26,388 bases of DNA. Origin: Fimenecus sp045655645. Its GTDB lineage: Bacteria; Bacillota; Clostridia; Oscillospirales; Acutalibacteraceae. Below the pieces are notes generated by a model. That model worked only from the letters and a program-made list of their open reading frames with translations, searched no databases and was not told the origin of the DNA. How positions within the stretch are numbered: position 1 is the first letter of the stretch; every line of letters starts with the position of its first letter. Where the stretch lies: NCBI GenBank assembly GCA_045655645.1, contig JAZOPS010000053.1:1-26388 (forward strand). The letters are read 5' to 3'. A program made the position numbers and the translations under genes. Positions 15,004-23,110 of this stretch are shown here, one piece after another.

Positions 15004-16014
15004 ATGTTCAAAATTGCACCAAAAGTCTATTCGTCAATGTTTTCTTTACCAACAGAAATCGCTGATAAAGGGCTTAAGTTTGCAAGTGGTGAACAATTAA
15101 AGGTAATCATCGCAATTTTCAGAAATCCTGAAACAAATGAAGAAGAAATTTCAAAAGTTACAAATCTCTCACTTTCAACAGTTAAAGAATGTGTTGAATA
15201 TTGGGTTGATAGCGGAATTTTGCAGACAGAAAAAGCAGAAGAAACTGTTAAAACTGAAAAACAGACAAATCCCGTTGAAAAAATCAAAGTACCATTGCCC
15301 GAAATTCATTTTACTAATCCAACACAGGATGAAATTGAAAAAGTGCTTAAAAAGAATGGCTCCATGAAACGACTTTTCAACGAAGCACAACAGATTTTAG
15401 GCAGAACTTTTGGTTTTGCAATGCAAAGCACAATTTATTCAGTTGTTTATCGTTATGGAATTAAGCCCGATGTTGCTAACTGTCTTTTGCATTTTGCCAA
15501 GAGTATTGATTCAACAGGGCACAACGATATTTTGAAAATTGCAAAATATTGGGCAGAAAATGGAATTACAAATCTCTCATCTGCTGACGATTATATCAGA
15601 GAAACTGAAAAATCTTTGGCTCTGTTTAAAGAATTAGCAAAGCGTACCAACAACGACGATTCCGCGCCAAGCTTTGCAGTGCTTGAACTTATAAGTGAAT
15701 GGATTCGTTGGGGATATACTATTGACGAAGTTGAAAAAGCATTCAATATAATGAAAAATGAAAAGCAGACCGGCAGACTTGTCTGGGTGAATATGCGCCA
15801 TATTAACGGAATAATCAAAAAATGGCATAGTGCAGGAATGCTCACAGTAGAGGATATTGAAAAGGGTACAAAGAAATTTGAAACCAAATCTCAAAAGCAA
15901 ATCAAAACGAAAGAAACATCTTTTGATATAGAAAAAGCCGAAGAAAAAGCAAGGTCTAACAGAAAAGATTTCGGCGAAATGAAAAATAAGAGAAAGAAAG
16001 TAAAGGGGGCATAA
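15004..16014 (+). CDS. DnaD/DnaB-type replication initiation protein
   Basis: This 336-aa protein probably helps load the replicative helicase at the origin or at restart sites, as Bacillus DnaD and DnaB do. An N-terminal winged-helix region is at about 28-74 (LKVIIAIFRNPE, then ISKVTNLSLSTVKECVEYWV). A charged linker follows, then DnaD-like helical repeats at about 110-205 and 222-287. The second ends in the family's W-x-N...I-x-x-W-x-x-x-G signature (NGIIKKWHSAGM, 268-279). The C-terminus is very basic. The ATG at 15004 follows AAGGAGA. The next gene, a DnaC-like loader, starts 3 nt after the stop, which supports a helicase-loading role. Confidence 0.85.
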   Translation: MFKIAPKVYSSMFSLPTEIADKGLKFASGEQLKVIIAIFRNPETNEEEISKVTNLSLSTVKECVEYWVDSGILQTEKAEETVKTEKQTNPVEKIKVPLPEIHFTNPTQDEIEKVLKKNGSMKRLFNEAQQILGRTFGFAMQSTIYSVVYRYGIKPDVANCLLHFAKSIDSTGHNDILKIAKYWAENGITNLSSADDYIRETEKSLALFKELAKRTNNDDSAPSFAVLELISEWIRWGYTIDEVEKAFNIMKNEKQTGRLVWVNMRHINGIIKKWHSAGMLTVEDIEKGTKKFETKSQKQIKTKETSFDIEKAEEKARSNRKDFGEMKNKRKKVKGA

Positions 16015-16017
16015 ATT

Positions 16018-17031
16018 TTGGCATATTCAATTGAACTTCACGAAAAAGCAAAAGCAGAAATTAAGAGAAGAAAACTCAATGCAGAGAATACTGCTACACA
16101 ACGAAAACAAGAAATGTCAGAAAAATTCCCTGAGTTTCAATTGATTGAAACCGAACTTTCAAAAGTAGGCTTTGAAATTTTGTCAGTTTATGCGGGAAAT
16201 AAAGAGGATATAGCAGAAAAACTCAGCATCGTTCGCAAAAAGAACGAAGATTTAAAAACAGAAAGAGCAAATCTTTTAAAAGCACTTAAACTTCCAAAAG
16301 ATTATTTTGATGTGAAATATACTTGCCCTAAGTGTCAGGATACAGGCATAATCGAAGATTATGACGAAGAAAGAAAAGTGTCCTATGGCTCAAAATATTG
16401 CGAATGTTATATGGATATTTTAAAGAGATTTGCAGTGAATGAGCTTACCCGTTCAACACCATTAGAACTTTCAAGTTTTGATGAATTCAGTCTTGATTAT
16501 TATCCAAAAACAAAGATAAATGGTGATTCACCATATAACGAGATGTCTGACGTGTTTAATTCTTGCAAAAAATATGCAGAGAATTTTGATACGGATTCAA
16601 CATCACTTTATTTCTATGGTAGAACAGGGCTTGGCAAAACTCATCTTTCACTTGCCATCGCAAATGAGGCTATTAAAAAGGGTTACAATGTGCTTTATGG
16701 TTCGGCAATCAATTTCCTTAATAAAATGGAAAAAGAGAAATTCGGCAGAACAGAAAGCCCAATAGACACTGAAGAATTGCTCATTGATGCTGATTTGTTG
16801 ATTCTCGATGATTTGGGCGCAGAGTTCTCAACTGCTTACACGGTTTCAGCACTTTATAATGTAATAAATAGCCGAGTTGCTCGCGGTGTTCCAACAATTA
16901 TCAGTTCAAATCTTGATTTAGAAGAACTTAAATCAAGATACCCTGAAAGCATAGCATCAAGAATTATTGGAACTTATGCAACGGTAAAATTTATTGGTAA
17001 AGATATTCGTCAACTTATAAACGAAGAATAA
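16018..17031 (+). CDS. DnaC/IstB-like AAA+ ATPase (helicase loader)
   Basis: This 337-aa AAA+ ATPase is probably the replicative helicase loader (DnaI/DnaC type). It has an N-terminal helical region, a zinc-ribbon-like cysteine set (C103, C106, C128, C130), Walker A GRTGLGKT (201-208), Walker B LLILDDLG (260-267), and a sensor-1-like IISSNLD. It starts with TTG at 16018, preceded by AAAGGGGG; the first in-frame ATG lies well inside the coiled N-terminus, so TTG is preferred. It follows the DnaD-like gene by 3 nt. IstB transposition helpers are related, but there is no transposase nearby and the cysteine-rich N-terminus fits DnaI-type loaders better. Confidence 0.88.
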   Translation: MAYSIELHEKAKAEIKRRKLNAENTATQRKQEMSEKFPEFQLIETELSKVGFEILSVYAGNKEDIAEKLSIVRKKNEDLKTERANLLKALKLPKDYFDVKYTCPKCQDTGIIEDYDEERKVSYGSKYCECYMDILKRFAVNELTRSTPLELSSFDEFSLDYYPKTKINGDSPYNEMSDVFNSCKKYAENFDTDSTSLYFYGRTGLGKTHLSLAIANEAIKKGYNVLYGSAINFLNKMEKEKFGRTESPIDTEELLIDADLLILDDLGAEFSTAYTVSALYNVINSRVARGVPTIISSNLDLEELKSRYPESIASRIIGTYATVKFIGKDIRQLINEE

Positions 17032-17049
17032 AGAAAGAAGGAAATATAG

Positions 17050-17886
17050 ATGGAAAACAAAAAGTCAAAGAAAATCATAATTGGTGTTATCTGTGCAGTT
17101 GTTGCAGTAGTATTGATTGTTGCAATTCTTGCAATTACAGGTGTATTCGGCAAAGACCCAAGTGAAGACCCAAGCAATTCAACAACAGAAAGTACAACAG
17201 AAACTACAACAAAAGCACCTAGATATGACCCAACAAAATATGCAATCCAAGGTGTCGACGACAAAGCATATTTAGTTATGCTTGATGAAGACGGCAATGC
17301 AATTATCAATGATAAAAATCAAATTGTAGTTGTTGACAGAGATGATAAAGGCAATATCATTAAAGACGAAAAAGGTGAGCCACAAACACACCTTGAACAA
17401 ATCGAGAATAAATATGTAACAAAAGATTATATTTATGCTACTGACTATACAATCAATGTTGTTGAAGGTTGGGAAGGTTTTGGTAGTGGATACATCGTTA
17501 AAGAAGGTGACGCAACTGGCGGTTGCCTTATGAAATGTATGACTCTTCCTGATATTGATGGCAAAAAGGTAACTCTTGAAGAATATCTTGCTGATTACAA
17601 TGTGAAACGCATTAAACAGAAAGAATCAAAAGAAAAACAGGGATTTACTATAAAATACGAAGAAAAGAAGATTGAATTTACAAATAAGAAAATTCCTGCA
17701 ACTTATGTTATTGAAGAAACTCGCAAAGCTGATGGCAAGTTGGCAACTTATTATGAGATTATCTATTTTGAATTGAATGGTAATAAATATAGATTCCAAT
17801 GGCTTTGCACAGGGGACGAAAGTTATAACGCAAACAAAGATTTTGATTTCATTGATTATGTAAACAAAAACTTCATTGTAAAATAA
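17050..17886 (+). CDS. Membrane-anchored extracellular protein of unknown function
   Basis: No family is recognised. The 278-aa protein has a short basic N-terminus (MENKKSKK), a single transmembrane helix (about 9-31) and a Ser/Thr/Glu-rich linker (about 36-56). Then comes a predicted globular extracellular domain with regular charged beta-type stretches, for example AYLVMLDEDGNAIINDKNQI, and a C-terminal part ending in KNFIVK. The orientation inferred from the Lys-rich N-terminus places the domain outside. It follows the helicase-loader gene by 18 nt with a GAAGGA ribosome site, and a strong terminator ends the unit. The link to replication genes is probably only positional. Confidence 0.75.
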   Translation: MENKKSKKIIIGVICAVVAVVLIVAILAITGVFGKDPSEDPSNSTTESTTETTTKAPRYDPTKYAIQGVDDKAYLVMLDEDGNAIINDKNQIVVVDRDDKGNIIKDEKGEPQTHLEQIENKYVTKDYIYATDYTINVVEGWEGFGSGYIVKEGDATGGCLMKCMTLPDIDGKKVTLEEYLADYNVKRIKQKESKEKQGFTIKYEEKKIEFTNKKIPATYVIEETRKADGKLATYYEIIYFELNGNKYRFQWLCTGDESYNANKDFDFIDYVNKNFIVK

Positions 17887-17894
17887 ATATTTTT

Positions 17895-17925
17895 AAACTA
17901 CCTGATTTTTTTCAGGTAGTTTTTT
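17895..17925 (+). terminator. Intrinsic terminator after the anchored protein gene
   Basis: AAACTACCTGA (17895-17905), a T6 loop, TCAGGTAGTTT (17912-17922), then T-run to 17925. Confidence 0.9.
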
Positions 17926-17947
17926 ATTTGTATTCGATTTAATAAAA

Positions 17948-17964
17948 TTTGACCTTTTTTGACT
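17948..17964 (-). promoter_or_regulatory. CtsR operator 1 (upstream)
   Basis: On the minus strand it reads AGTCAAA-AAA-GGTCAAA, a perfect match to the CtsR heptad repeat (RGTCAAA NAN RGTCAAA). It ends 7 nt upstream of the -35 element. Confidence 0.85.
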
Positions 17965-17971
17965 TTTGCTA

Positions 17972-17999
17972 TTGACAACTGAAAAATCATTGCTATAAT
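17972..17999 (+). promoter_or_regulatory. Sigma-A promoter of the ctsR operon
   Basis: Consensus -35 TTGACA (17972-17977) and consensus -10 TATAAT (17994-17999) with a 16-nt spacer and an extended TG at 17991-17992. It is bracketed by two CtsR boxes. Confidence 0.88.
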
Positions 18000-18011
18000 A
18001 GTAAGTAGAAA

Positions 18012-18028
18012 GGTCAAAGAAAGTCAAA
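18012..18028 (+). promoter_or_regulatory. CtsR operator 2 (downstream of the transcription start)
   Basis: GGTCAAA-GAA-AGTCAAA matches the CtsR box exactly, and a further GTCAAA follows directly (18029-18034). It begins 12 nt after the -10 box, so it covers the start region. Confidence 0.92.
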
Positions 18029-18057
18029 GTCAAACTTTGATTAAAGGAGATGACAAA

Positions 18058-18504
18058 GTGAATATCAGCAATATCATAGCAACAATGATTCAAGAAATGA
18101 TAGAAAACGATGGCTACACCGAAATTCAGCGTAACGAATTGGCACAAAAAATTGGTTGTGTACCAAGTCAGATAAATTATGTAATTTCATCACGCTTTAC
18201 ACCCGAGCATGGCTATATTGTCGAAAGTCGTCGCGGTGGTGGGGGATATATCAAAATTACAAGAGCAACCGTTGATAGAAACTCAATAAAAATGCACATA
18301 ATCAATTCAATAGGTAATATGCTCAGTGAAAATGTCTGTCGTGCTCATTTAAAAAACTTATATGAAAACGATATTATAGATGAAAAAACGGTCAAAATAT
18401 TTTTGTCAGCATTGGCTGGTAATGCATATCGTGACATTCCACGAGAATATGGTGATATTATCCGAGCATCAGTTTTCAAACAGATGATACTTAATATATT
18501 GTAA
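18058..18504 (+). CDS. ctsR: Heat-shock transcription repressor CtsR
   Basis: CtsR is a dimeric winged-helix repressor of class III heat-shock genes and binds heptad direct repeats like those flanking this operon's promoter. The protein has 148 aa. The DNA-binding domain includes the wing segment SRRGGGGYIKI (residues about 61-71), with the conserved Arg and Gly residues needed for operator contact and heat sensing. The C-terminal dimerisation part includes the IDEKTVKIFLSAL segment. The start is GTG 18058, eight bases after AAAGGAG; an upstream in-frame TTG (18037) would include the ribosome site itself and is rejected. It is autoregulated and is the first gene of ctsR-mcsA-mcsB-clpC. Confidence 0.95.
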   Translation: MNISNIIATMIQEMIENDGYTEIQRNELAQKIGCVPSQINYVISSRFTPEHGYIVESRRGGGGYIKITRATVDRNSIKMHIINSIGNMLSENVCRAHLKNLYENDIIDEKTVKIFLSALAGNAYRDIPREYGDIIRASVFKQMILNIL

Positions 18505-18526
18505 TTGCAGTTAGGAGGAATTTATT

Positions 18527-19039
18527 ATGTTATGTCAAAATTGTGGTAAGTATGAAGCAACAACTCATGTGAAAAGAATTATAAACGGTGAATCTGCCGA
18601 AGCACATCTTTGCTCTGATTGTGCACACGCGTTAGGATATAACGATGTGTTTGGTGGATTCGGAAATACATTTTCTGACCTGTTAGGCTCATTTTTTGGT
18701 GAACCCGCTGTGAGTGCTCTCAGTTCAAGAACAGTACGCTGTGAGAAATGTGGCAACACATTCAACGATATTGTTAATAACGGCAAATTAGGTTGTGCTG
18801 ATTGTTACATCACTTTCTATGATAAACTTTTACCGTCATTACAGAGAATTCACGGTAAAACCCGTCATGAAGGCAAAGTGCCACTTATCCGTAATGCAAG
18901 TGTAGAAATACCAAAAGTCGATAAAATTGAAATTCTTTCAGAAGAACTTAAAAAAGCAATCGAAAATCAAGAATTTGAAAAAGCTGCAGAACTTCGTGAT
19001 GAAATCAATAAAATGAAAGAGGGTGGCAATAATGAGTAA
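18527..19039 (+). CDS. mcsA: McsA, zinc-binding activator of McsB
   Basis: McsA activates the arginine kinase McsB and helps CtsR control. This 170-aa protein has three visible zinc-finger pairs: C3/C6 with C29/C32, and C72/C75 with C90/C93, all CxxC. A C-terminal UVR domain (about 137-165, LSEELKKAIENQEFEKAAEL) resembles that of UvrB/UvrC and ClpC. AGGAGG precedes the ATG. Its 3' end overlaps the mcsB start by 8 nt (ATGAGTAA), so the two proteins are translationally coupled, fitting their joint complex. Confidence 0.93.
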   Translation: MLCQNCGKYEATTHVKRIINGESAEAHLCSDCAHALGYNDVFGGFGNTFSDLLGSFFGEPAVSALSSRTVRCEKCGNTFNDIVNNGKLGCADCYITFYDKLLPSLQRIHGKTRHEGKVPLIRNASVEIPKVDKIEILSEELKKAIENQEFEKAAELRDEINKMKEGGNNE

Positions 19040-20039
19040 ATGGTATATCGGCGCAGGCGAACAAAGTGATATTGTTGTAAGCACAAGAATAAGACTTGCA
19101 AGAAATATCACAGAATATCCGTTTCCCAATAAATTAAATACTAAAAGCCGTATGGAACTGAATAATGTAATAAAAGAGGCGTTAGAGAGCGATAATAAAT
19201 ATAATCTTCGTTTTCTTGAAATGCGAACTCTTGCAAGATTTGAAGCAGCATCTATGGCAGAGCGTCATATAATCAGTCCTGAATTTGCGTCTGATTTAGA
19301 CGGCAGAGCGCTGATGCTTTCCCCCGAAGAAGATATCAGCATAATGCTCAACGAAGAAGACCATATAAGGCTTCAAGTGATGAAATCAGGTTTTGCTCTT
19401 GACGAGACTTATAGCGTGGCGAACGAAATTGATGATGTGTTGGGTGCTAAATTTAATTTTGCATTTGACGAAAGAATCGGTTTTTTAACTCAATGCCCAA
19501 CAAATCTTGGCACAGGCATGAGAGCATCTGTAATGCTTCATCTTCCAGCACTTACTCTCAGCGGACAAATCCATAAACTCATTAACACCGTCTCAAAACT
19601 TGGGCTTACATTCCGTGGTGCATTTGGCGAAGGTACAAATGCTGTGGGTGATATGTATCAGTTAAGTAACCAGATTACGCTTGGAATTTCAGAAGAGTTT
19701 GCAATAAAGAACTTAAAAGCAATTACATTGCAACTCTGTGCACAAGAGAGAACAGCAAGAGAAGAAATGCTTAAAGATGTGAGCACCGAAGACAGAATTT
19801 TCAGAGCTTATGGACTTCTCAAATGGGCTCGTCTTCTCTCAACAAAAGAGCTTATGGAAAATCTTTCATTTGTGCGACTTGGTTCAGTAACAGGTAAAAT
19901 CAATATACCAATTGAAACAGTCAACGAATTGATGGTTTCAATGCAACCTGCAACAATCAATGCACGAGCAGGACAAAAACTTGAAACTATTGAAAGAGAC
20001 TCGGTAAGAGCTAATGAAGTAAGAAATAAGTTAAATTAA
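19032..20039 (+). CDS. mcsB: Protein arginine kinase McsB
   Basis: McsB phosphorylates arginine residues, tagging proteins for ClpC-ClpP degradation and inactivating CtsR. This 335-aa guanido-kinase-fold protein has the expected motifs: STRIRLARN (17-25), NEEDHIR (107-113), CPTNLGTGMRASVMLHLP (155-172) and RGAFGEG (195-201). The C-terminal RDxxRA pArg-binding allosteric motif is RDSVRA at 322-327. All residues I would expect of an active enzyme are present. The ATG at 19032 is preferred to GTG 19023 because GAGGGTGG lies just upstream and the 8-nt overlap with mcsA matches the usual operon. A terminator-like hairpin lies between it and clpC. Confidence 0.95.
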   Translation: MSKWYIGAGEQSDIVVSTRIRLARNITEYPFPNKLNTKSRMELNNVIKEALESDNKYNLRFLEMRTLARFEAASMAERHIISPEFASDLDGRALMLSPEEDISIMLNEEDHIRLQVMKSGFALDETYSVANEIDDVLGAKFNFAFDERIGFLTQCPTNLGTGMRASVMLHLPALTLSGQIHKLINTVSKLGLTFRGAFGEGTNAVGDMYQLSNQITLGISEEFAIKNLKAITLQLCAQERTAREEMLKDVSTEDRIFRAYGLLKWARLLSTKELMENLSFVRLGSVTGKINIPIETVNELMVSMQPATINARAGQKLETIERDSVRANEVRNKLN

Positions 20040-20044
20040 AAAAT

Positions 20045-20078
20045 ATAGCGGGGGAATGATTATTCTCTCGCTATTTTT
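20045..20078 (+). terminator. Terminator-like hairpin between mcsB and clpC
   Basis: A 13-bp stem (20045-20057 with 20062-20074, two G-T pairs), a GATT loop, and T5 at 20074-20078. It precedes the clpC ribosome site by about 18 nt. No separate clpC promoter is obvious, so it may act as an attenuator. Confidence 0.75.
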
Positions 20079-20108
20079 ATCTCTAAAAATGATTATGAGG
20101 TGAACGAA

Positions 20109-22532
20109 ATGTACAATTTTACAGGTTTTACAGAAAAGGCAAATATGGCACTTAATAAAGCAGTAACCGTAGCTGAAGATTTGGGACACACCTATATCGG
20201 CAGTGAACATATTTTGTTAGGGCTTTTAGAAAGTACTGATAGTGTAGCAGGAAAATTGCTTACATTAAAGGGTGTCACATACAGAAAAATATATGAAATG
20301 ATAAAACAAGGTGTGGGTGCAGGTCTTCCGACTGAATTAGCACCAACAGATTTTACACCACGAAGCAAGCATATTGTTGAAGGTGCTCTGGTGCTCAGTA
20401 ATGGTATGAAACAGAGTTTGGCTGGCACAGAGCATATTCTCTTTTCAATGTGCCGTGAGGGTAATGGTTATGCTTGCGATTTGCTTAATCGTGCAGGGGC
20501 AAGTCCACAAAGCATTCTAAAAGAACTTGGCAATATGGTTGGTAACAATAAACAACCAAAGCAGACAAATCAGCAGAAAGACGATAAATCAACTCTTTCA
20601 AAATTCTCAAGAGATTTGACCACTCTTGCTAAAGAAAACAAAATAGACCCTGTTATAGGCCGAGAAAACGAAATTCAGAGAGTTATTCAAATTCTTTGCC
20701 GTCGCACTAAGAATAATCCTTGCTTAATCGGTGAACCCGGCGTTGGTAAAACAGCAATAGCCGAAGGTCTTGCTCTTAAAATCGCAAAAGGTCAGGTGCC
20801 CGAAATTCTTAATGACAAAAGAATTTTCTCTCTTGATTTAACGGGTATGGTTGCGGGCACAAAATACCGTGGCGATTTTGAAGACAGAATAAAGAAAATT
20901 ATCGACGAAGTGAGAGATGCAAAAGATATTATTCTCTTTATTGATGAAGTGCATACTCTTATGGGTGCAGGTAGTGCCGAAGGTGCAGTTGACGCGGCTA
21001 ATATTTTAAAGCCGTCACTTGCTCGTGGTGAGTTGCAGGTAATCGGTGCAACAACTATTGACGAATATCGTAAAAATATCGAAAAGGATGCAGCACTTGA
21101 ACGCCGTTTTCAACCTGTAACCGTTGGTGAGCCAAGTGTTGAAGATACTATTGAGATTTTAAAGGGAATACGCGATAAATACGAAGCACACCACAAAGTT
21201 AAGATTACTGATGAGGCAATTAAAAGTGCTGTGAATTTGTCTGTGCGCTATATTGGTGATAGATTTTTGCCCGACAAAGCAATTGATTTAATCGACGAAG
21301 CATCATCAAAAGTAAGGCTTACTACATTCACAGCCCCACCTGAAATTAAAGAGATGGAATCACGACTTCAACAAATCGAAGCCGAAAAAGAAATGGCTGT
21401 GGGTAGGCAAGATTTTGAATCTGCAGCAAAACTTCGTGATGAAGAAAAAGAACTTTTACAAAAATATAATACCGAAAAAGCCAAGTGGCAAGCAGACGGC
21501 TCAAACCGTGATTTGCAAGTAACCGAAACAGAAATTGCCGAAATCGTGTCAGGGTGGACGGGTATTCCAATCACTCAGATGACCGAAGAAGAGAGTGCAA
21601 GACTTTTAAAACTTGAAGACGAGTTACACAAAAGAATTGTTGGGCAAGAAACAGCAGTCAAAGCGGTGTCGCGAGCAATTCGTCGTGGTCGCGCAGGACT
21701 TAAAGACCCCAAAAGACCAATTGGCACATTCATTTTCTGCGGACCAACAGGTGTGGGCAAAACTGAACTCACAAAAGCATTGGCAAATGCAATGTTTGGT
21801 GATGAAAATGCAATGGTCAGACTTGATATGAGTGAGTTTATGGAAAAACACACCGTGTCAAAACTTATCGGCTCACCACCTGGTTATGTGGGCTTTGACG
21901 AAGGGGGACAATTAACTGAAAAAATTCGAAGAAAACCATATTCAGTAGTTCTTTTTGACGAGATTGAAAAAGCGCACTCCGATGTTTTTAATATGCTTTT
22001 GCAAATTCTTGATGATGGTATTCTTACAGACTCACAAGGACGCAAGGTTGATTTTAAAAACTGTGTGATTATAATGACATCCAATGTGGGCGCGCGACTT
22101 ATTACCGAAGAAAAAGCATCGTTTGGTTTTGTGGCAAATAGTGATAATTCTTCAAGTGAAAAAATAAAAGAGTCTGTTTTGGGTGAACTCAAAAACACAT
22201 TCCGTCCTGAATTTTTAAACAGGGTGGACGATATAATAGTCTTTAACCGACTCACAGAAGATGAAATCAAACAGATTGCAAAAAATCTTCTCAAAATCCT
22301 TGAAAAGAGAATGCAAGCACTTGAAATCACAATGACCTTTGATGATAGCGTTGTGGACTTTGTGAGCAAAGCAGGTTTTGATAAAATATATGGTGCAAGA
22401 CCACTCAAGAGAGCAATCCAAACAAATATTGAAGATGTGCTTTCAGAAAAAATTCTTGAAAAATCCATTCAAAAAGGCAAAACATATATCTGCTCAATGT
22501 CAGAAGATAAGTTGAAAATTGAGAACTGTTAG
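20109..22532 (+). CDS. clpC: ATP-dependent Clp protease ATPase subunit ClpC
   Basis: ClpC is a Hsp100 unfoldase that feeds arginine-phosphorylated and other substrates to ClpP. The protein has 807 aa. It has an N-terminal Clp-N double repeat (about 1-140), an AAA+ domain 1 with Walker A GEPGVGKT (208-215) and Walker B ILFIDEVHTL (275-284), and a middle UVR-bearing coiled coil (about 415-455). AAA+ domain 2 has Walker A GPTGVGKT (545-552). The YGARPLKRAIQ segment near the C-terminus is typical of Clp AAA+ proteins. The ATG at 20109 follows GAGGTGA by five bases; the in-frame GTG at 20100 lies within that site. It is the last gene of the CtsR operon, ending at a bidirectional terminator. Confidence 0.96.
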   Translation: MYNFTGFTEKANMALNKAVTVAEDLGHTYIGSEHILLGLLESTDSVAGKLLTLKGVTYRKIYEMIKQGVGAGLPTELAPTDFTPRSKHIVEGALVLSNGMKQSLAGTEHILFSMCREGNGYACDLLNRAGASPQSILKELGNMVGNNKQPKQTNQQKDDKSTLSKFSRDLTTLAKENKIDPVIGRENEIQRVIQILCRRTKNNPCLIGEPGVGKTAIAEGLALKIAKGQVPEILNDKRIFSLDLTGMVAGTKYRGDFEDRIKKIIDEVRDAKDIILFIDEVHTLMGAGSAEGAVDAANILKPSLARGELQVIGATTIDEYRKNIEKDAALERRFQPVTVGEPSVEDTIEILKGIRDKYEAHHKVKITDEAIKSAVNLSVRYIGDRFLPDKAIDLIDEASSKVRLTTFTAPPEIKEMESRLQQIEAEKEMAVGRQDFESAAKLRDEEKELLQKYNTEKAKWQADGSNRDLQVTETEIAEIVSGWTGIPITQMTEEESARLLKLEDELHKRIVGQETAVKAVSRAIRRGRAGLKDPKRPIGTFIFCGPTGVGKTELTKALANAMFGDENAMVRLDMSEFMEKHTVSKLIGSPPGYVGFDEGGQLTEKIRRKPYSVVLFDEIEKAHSDVFNMLLQILDDGILTDSQGRKVDFKNCVIIMTSNVGARLITEEKASFGFVANSDNSSSEKIKESVLGELKNTFRPEFLNRVDDIIVFNRLTEDEIKQIAKNLLKILEKRMQALEITMTFDDSVVDFVSKAGFDKIYGARPLKRAIQTNIEDVLSEKILEKSIQKGKTYICSMSEDKLKIENC

Positions 22533-22558
22533 ACAATTTCAATTTTATACACCAAACA

Positions 22559-22590
22559 AAAAAGGAGAGTAAAATTCACTCTCCTTTTTT
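22559..22590. terminator. Bidirectional terminator after clpC
   Basis: AAAGGAGAGT (22561-22570), an AAAATTC loop, ACTCTCCTTT (22578-22587), with T6 on the plus strand and a T-run on the minus strand. It separates clpC from the convergent LURP-one-like gene. Confidence 0.92.
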
Positions 22591-22592
22591 CA

Positions 22593-23090
22593 TTAATCTA
22601 GAATTATATGTATTCCACTGTTTCGTGTTTGACTTATTATTGCATCAATAATAAGTACTACTGATAATACTGATACAGGGTCAACTCCGTTCACAATATC
22701 CACAGCGTATGCATCACCGAGTGTGAACCATTCCTTTGAAATTGTTGCGATTGTATAGTCACCGCGATAAATCTCATATTCGTGCGCGAAAAAATCACCA
22801 GCAATTTCCCAATCATAACCATTGATATAATATTTGTGCTTGAAAAGTGTAATTTGCTTTACAACTTCTGCAACATCTTTGCCATTTACTTCTATAAAAT
22901 ATCGTGGCATCAACGACAAAACTTTTTGATGGATATGTGCTTTGTGGTTGTTATCTTTATCAAAAAGGTCAAGCTTTTTGCCAATGGTGAAGAAATCACC
23001 CTCAACCCAATACGCTTCATTTTCTTGTTCGTCATAGATTGAGAATTTATCTACTAATGAAAAAACTTGTTGCTTGATATAAAACTTCAT
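22593..23090 (-). CDS. LURP-one-related / tubby-C-like beta-barrel protein
   Basis: This 165-aa protein matches the LURP-one-related (LOR) pattern: MKFYIKQQVFSLVDKFSIYD, then VEGDFFTIGKKL, then HIHQKVLSLMPRYFIEV, with an even beta-strand layout and a hydrophobic C-terminal helix (VDPVSVLSVVLIIDAIIS). The fold is the tubby C-terminal/scramblase-like barrel. Bacterial members are uncharacterised. There is no signal peptide. GAGGGT precedes the ATG. It follows the phosphoribosyltransferase gene by 20 nt in the same direction and ends at the terminator shared with clpC. Confidence 0.8.
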   Translation of the reverse strand: MKFYIKQQVFSLVDKFSIYDEQENEAYWVEGDFFTIGKKLDLFDKDNNHKAHIHQKVLSLMPRYFIEVNGKDVAEVVKQITLFKHKYYINGYDWEIAGDFFAHEYEIYRGDYTIATISKEWFTLGDAYAVDIVNGVDPVSVLSVVLIIDAIISQTRNSGIHIILD

Positions 23091-23110
23091 GTTTTACCCT
23101 CAAATCTTGA

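Noticed and set aside
16018..17031. IstB transposon helper
   Set aside because: There is no IstA transposase or terminal inverted repeats; the neighbouring DnaD-like gene and N-terminal cysteine set fit a helicase loader.
21884..22468. 194-codon open frame antisense to clpC
   Set aside because: It is a shadow of the ClpC second AAA+ domain caused by codon bias.
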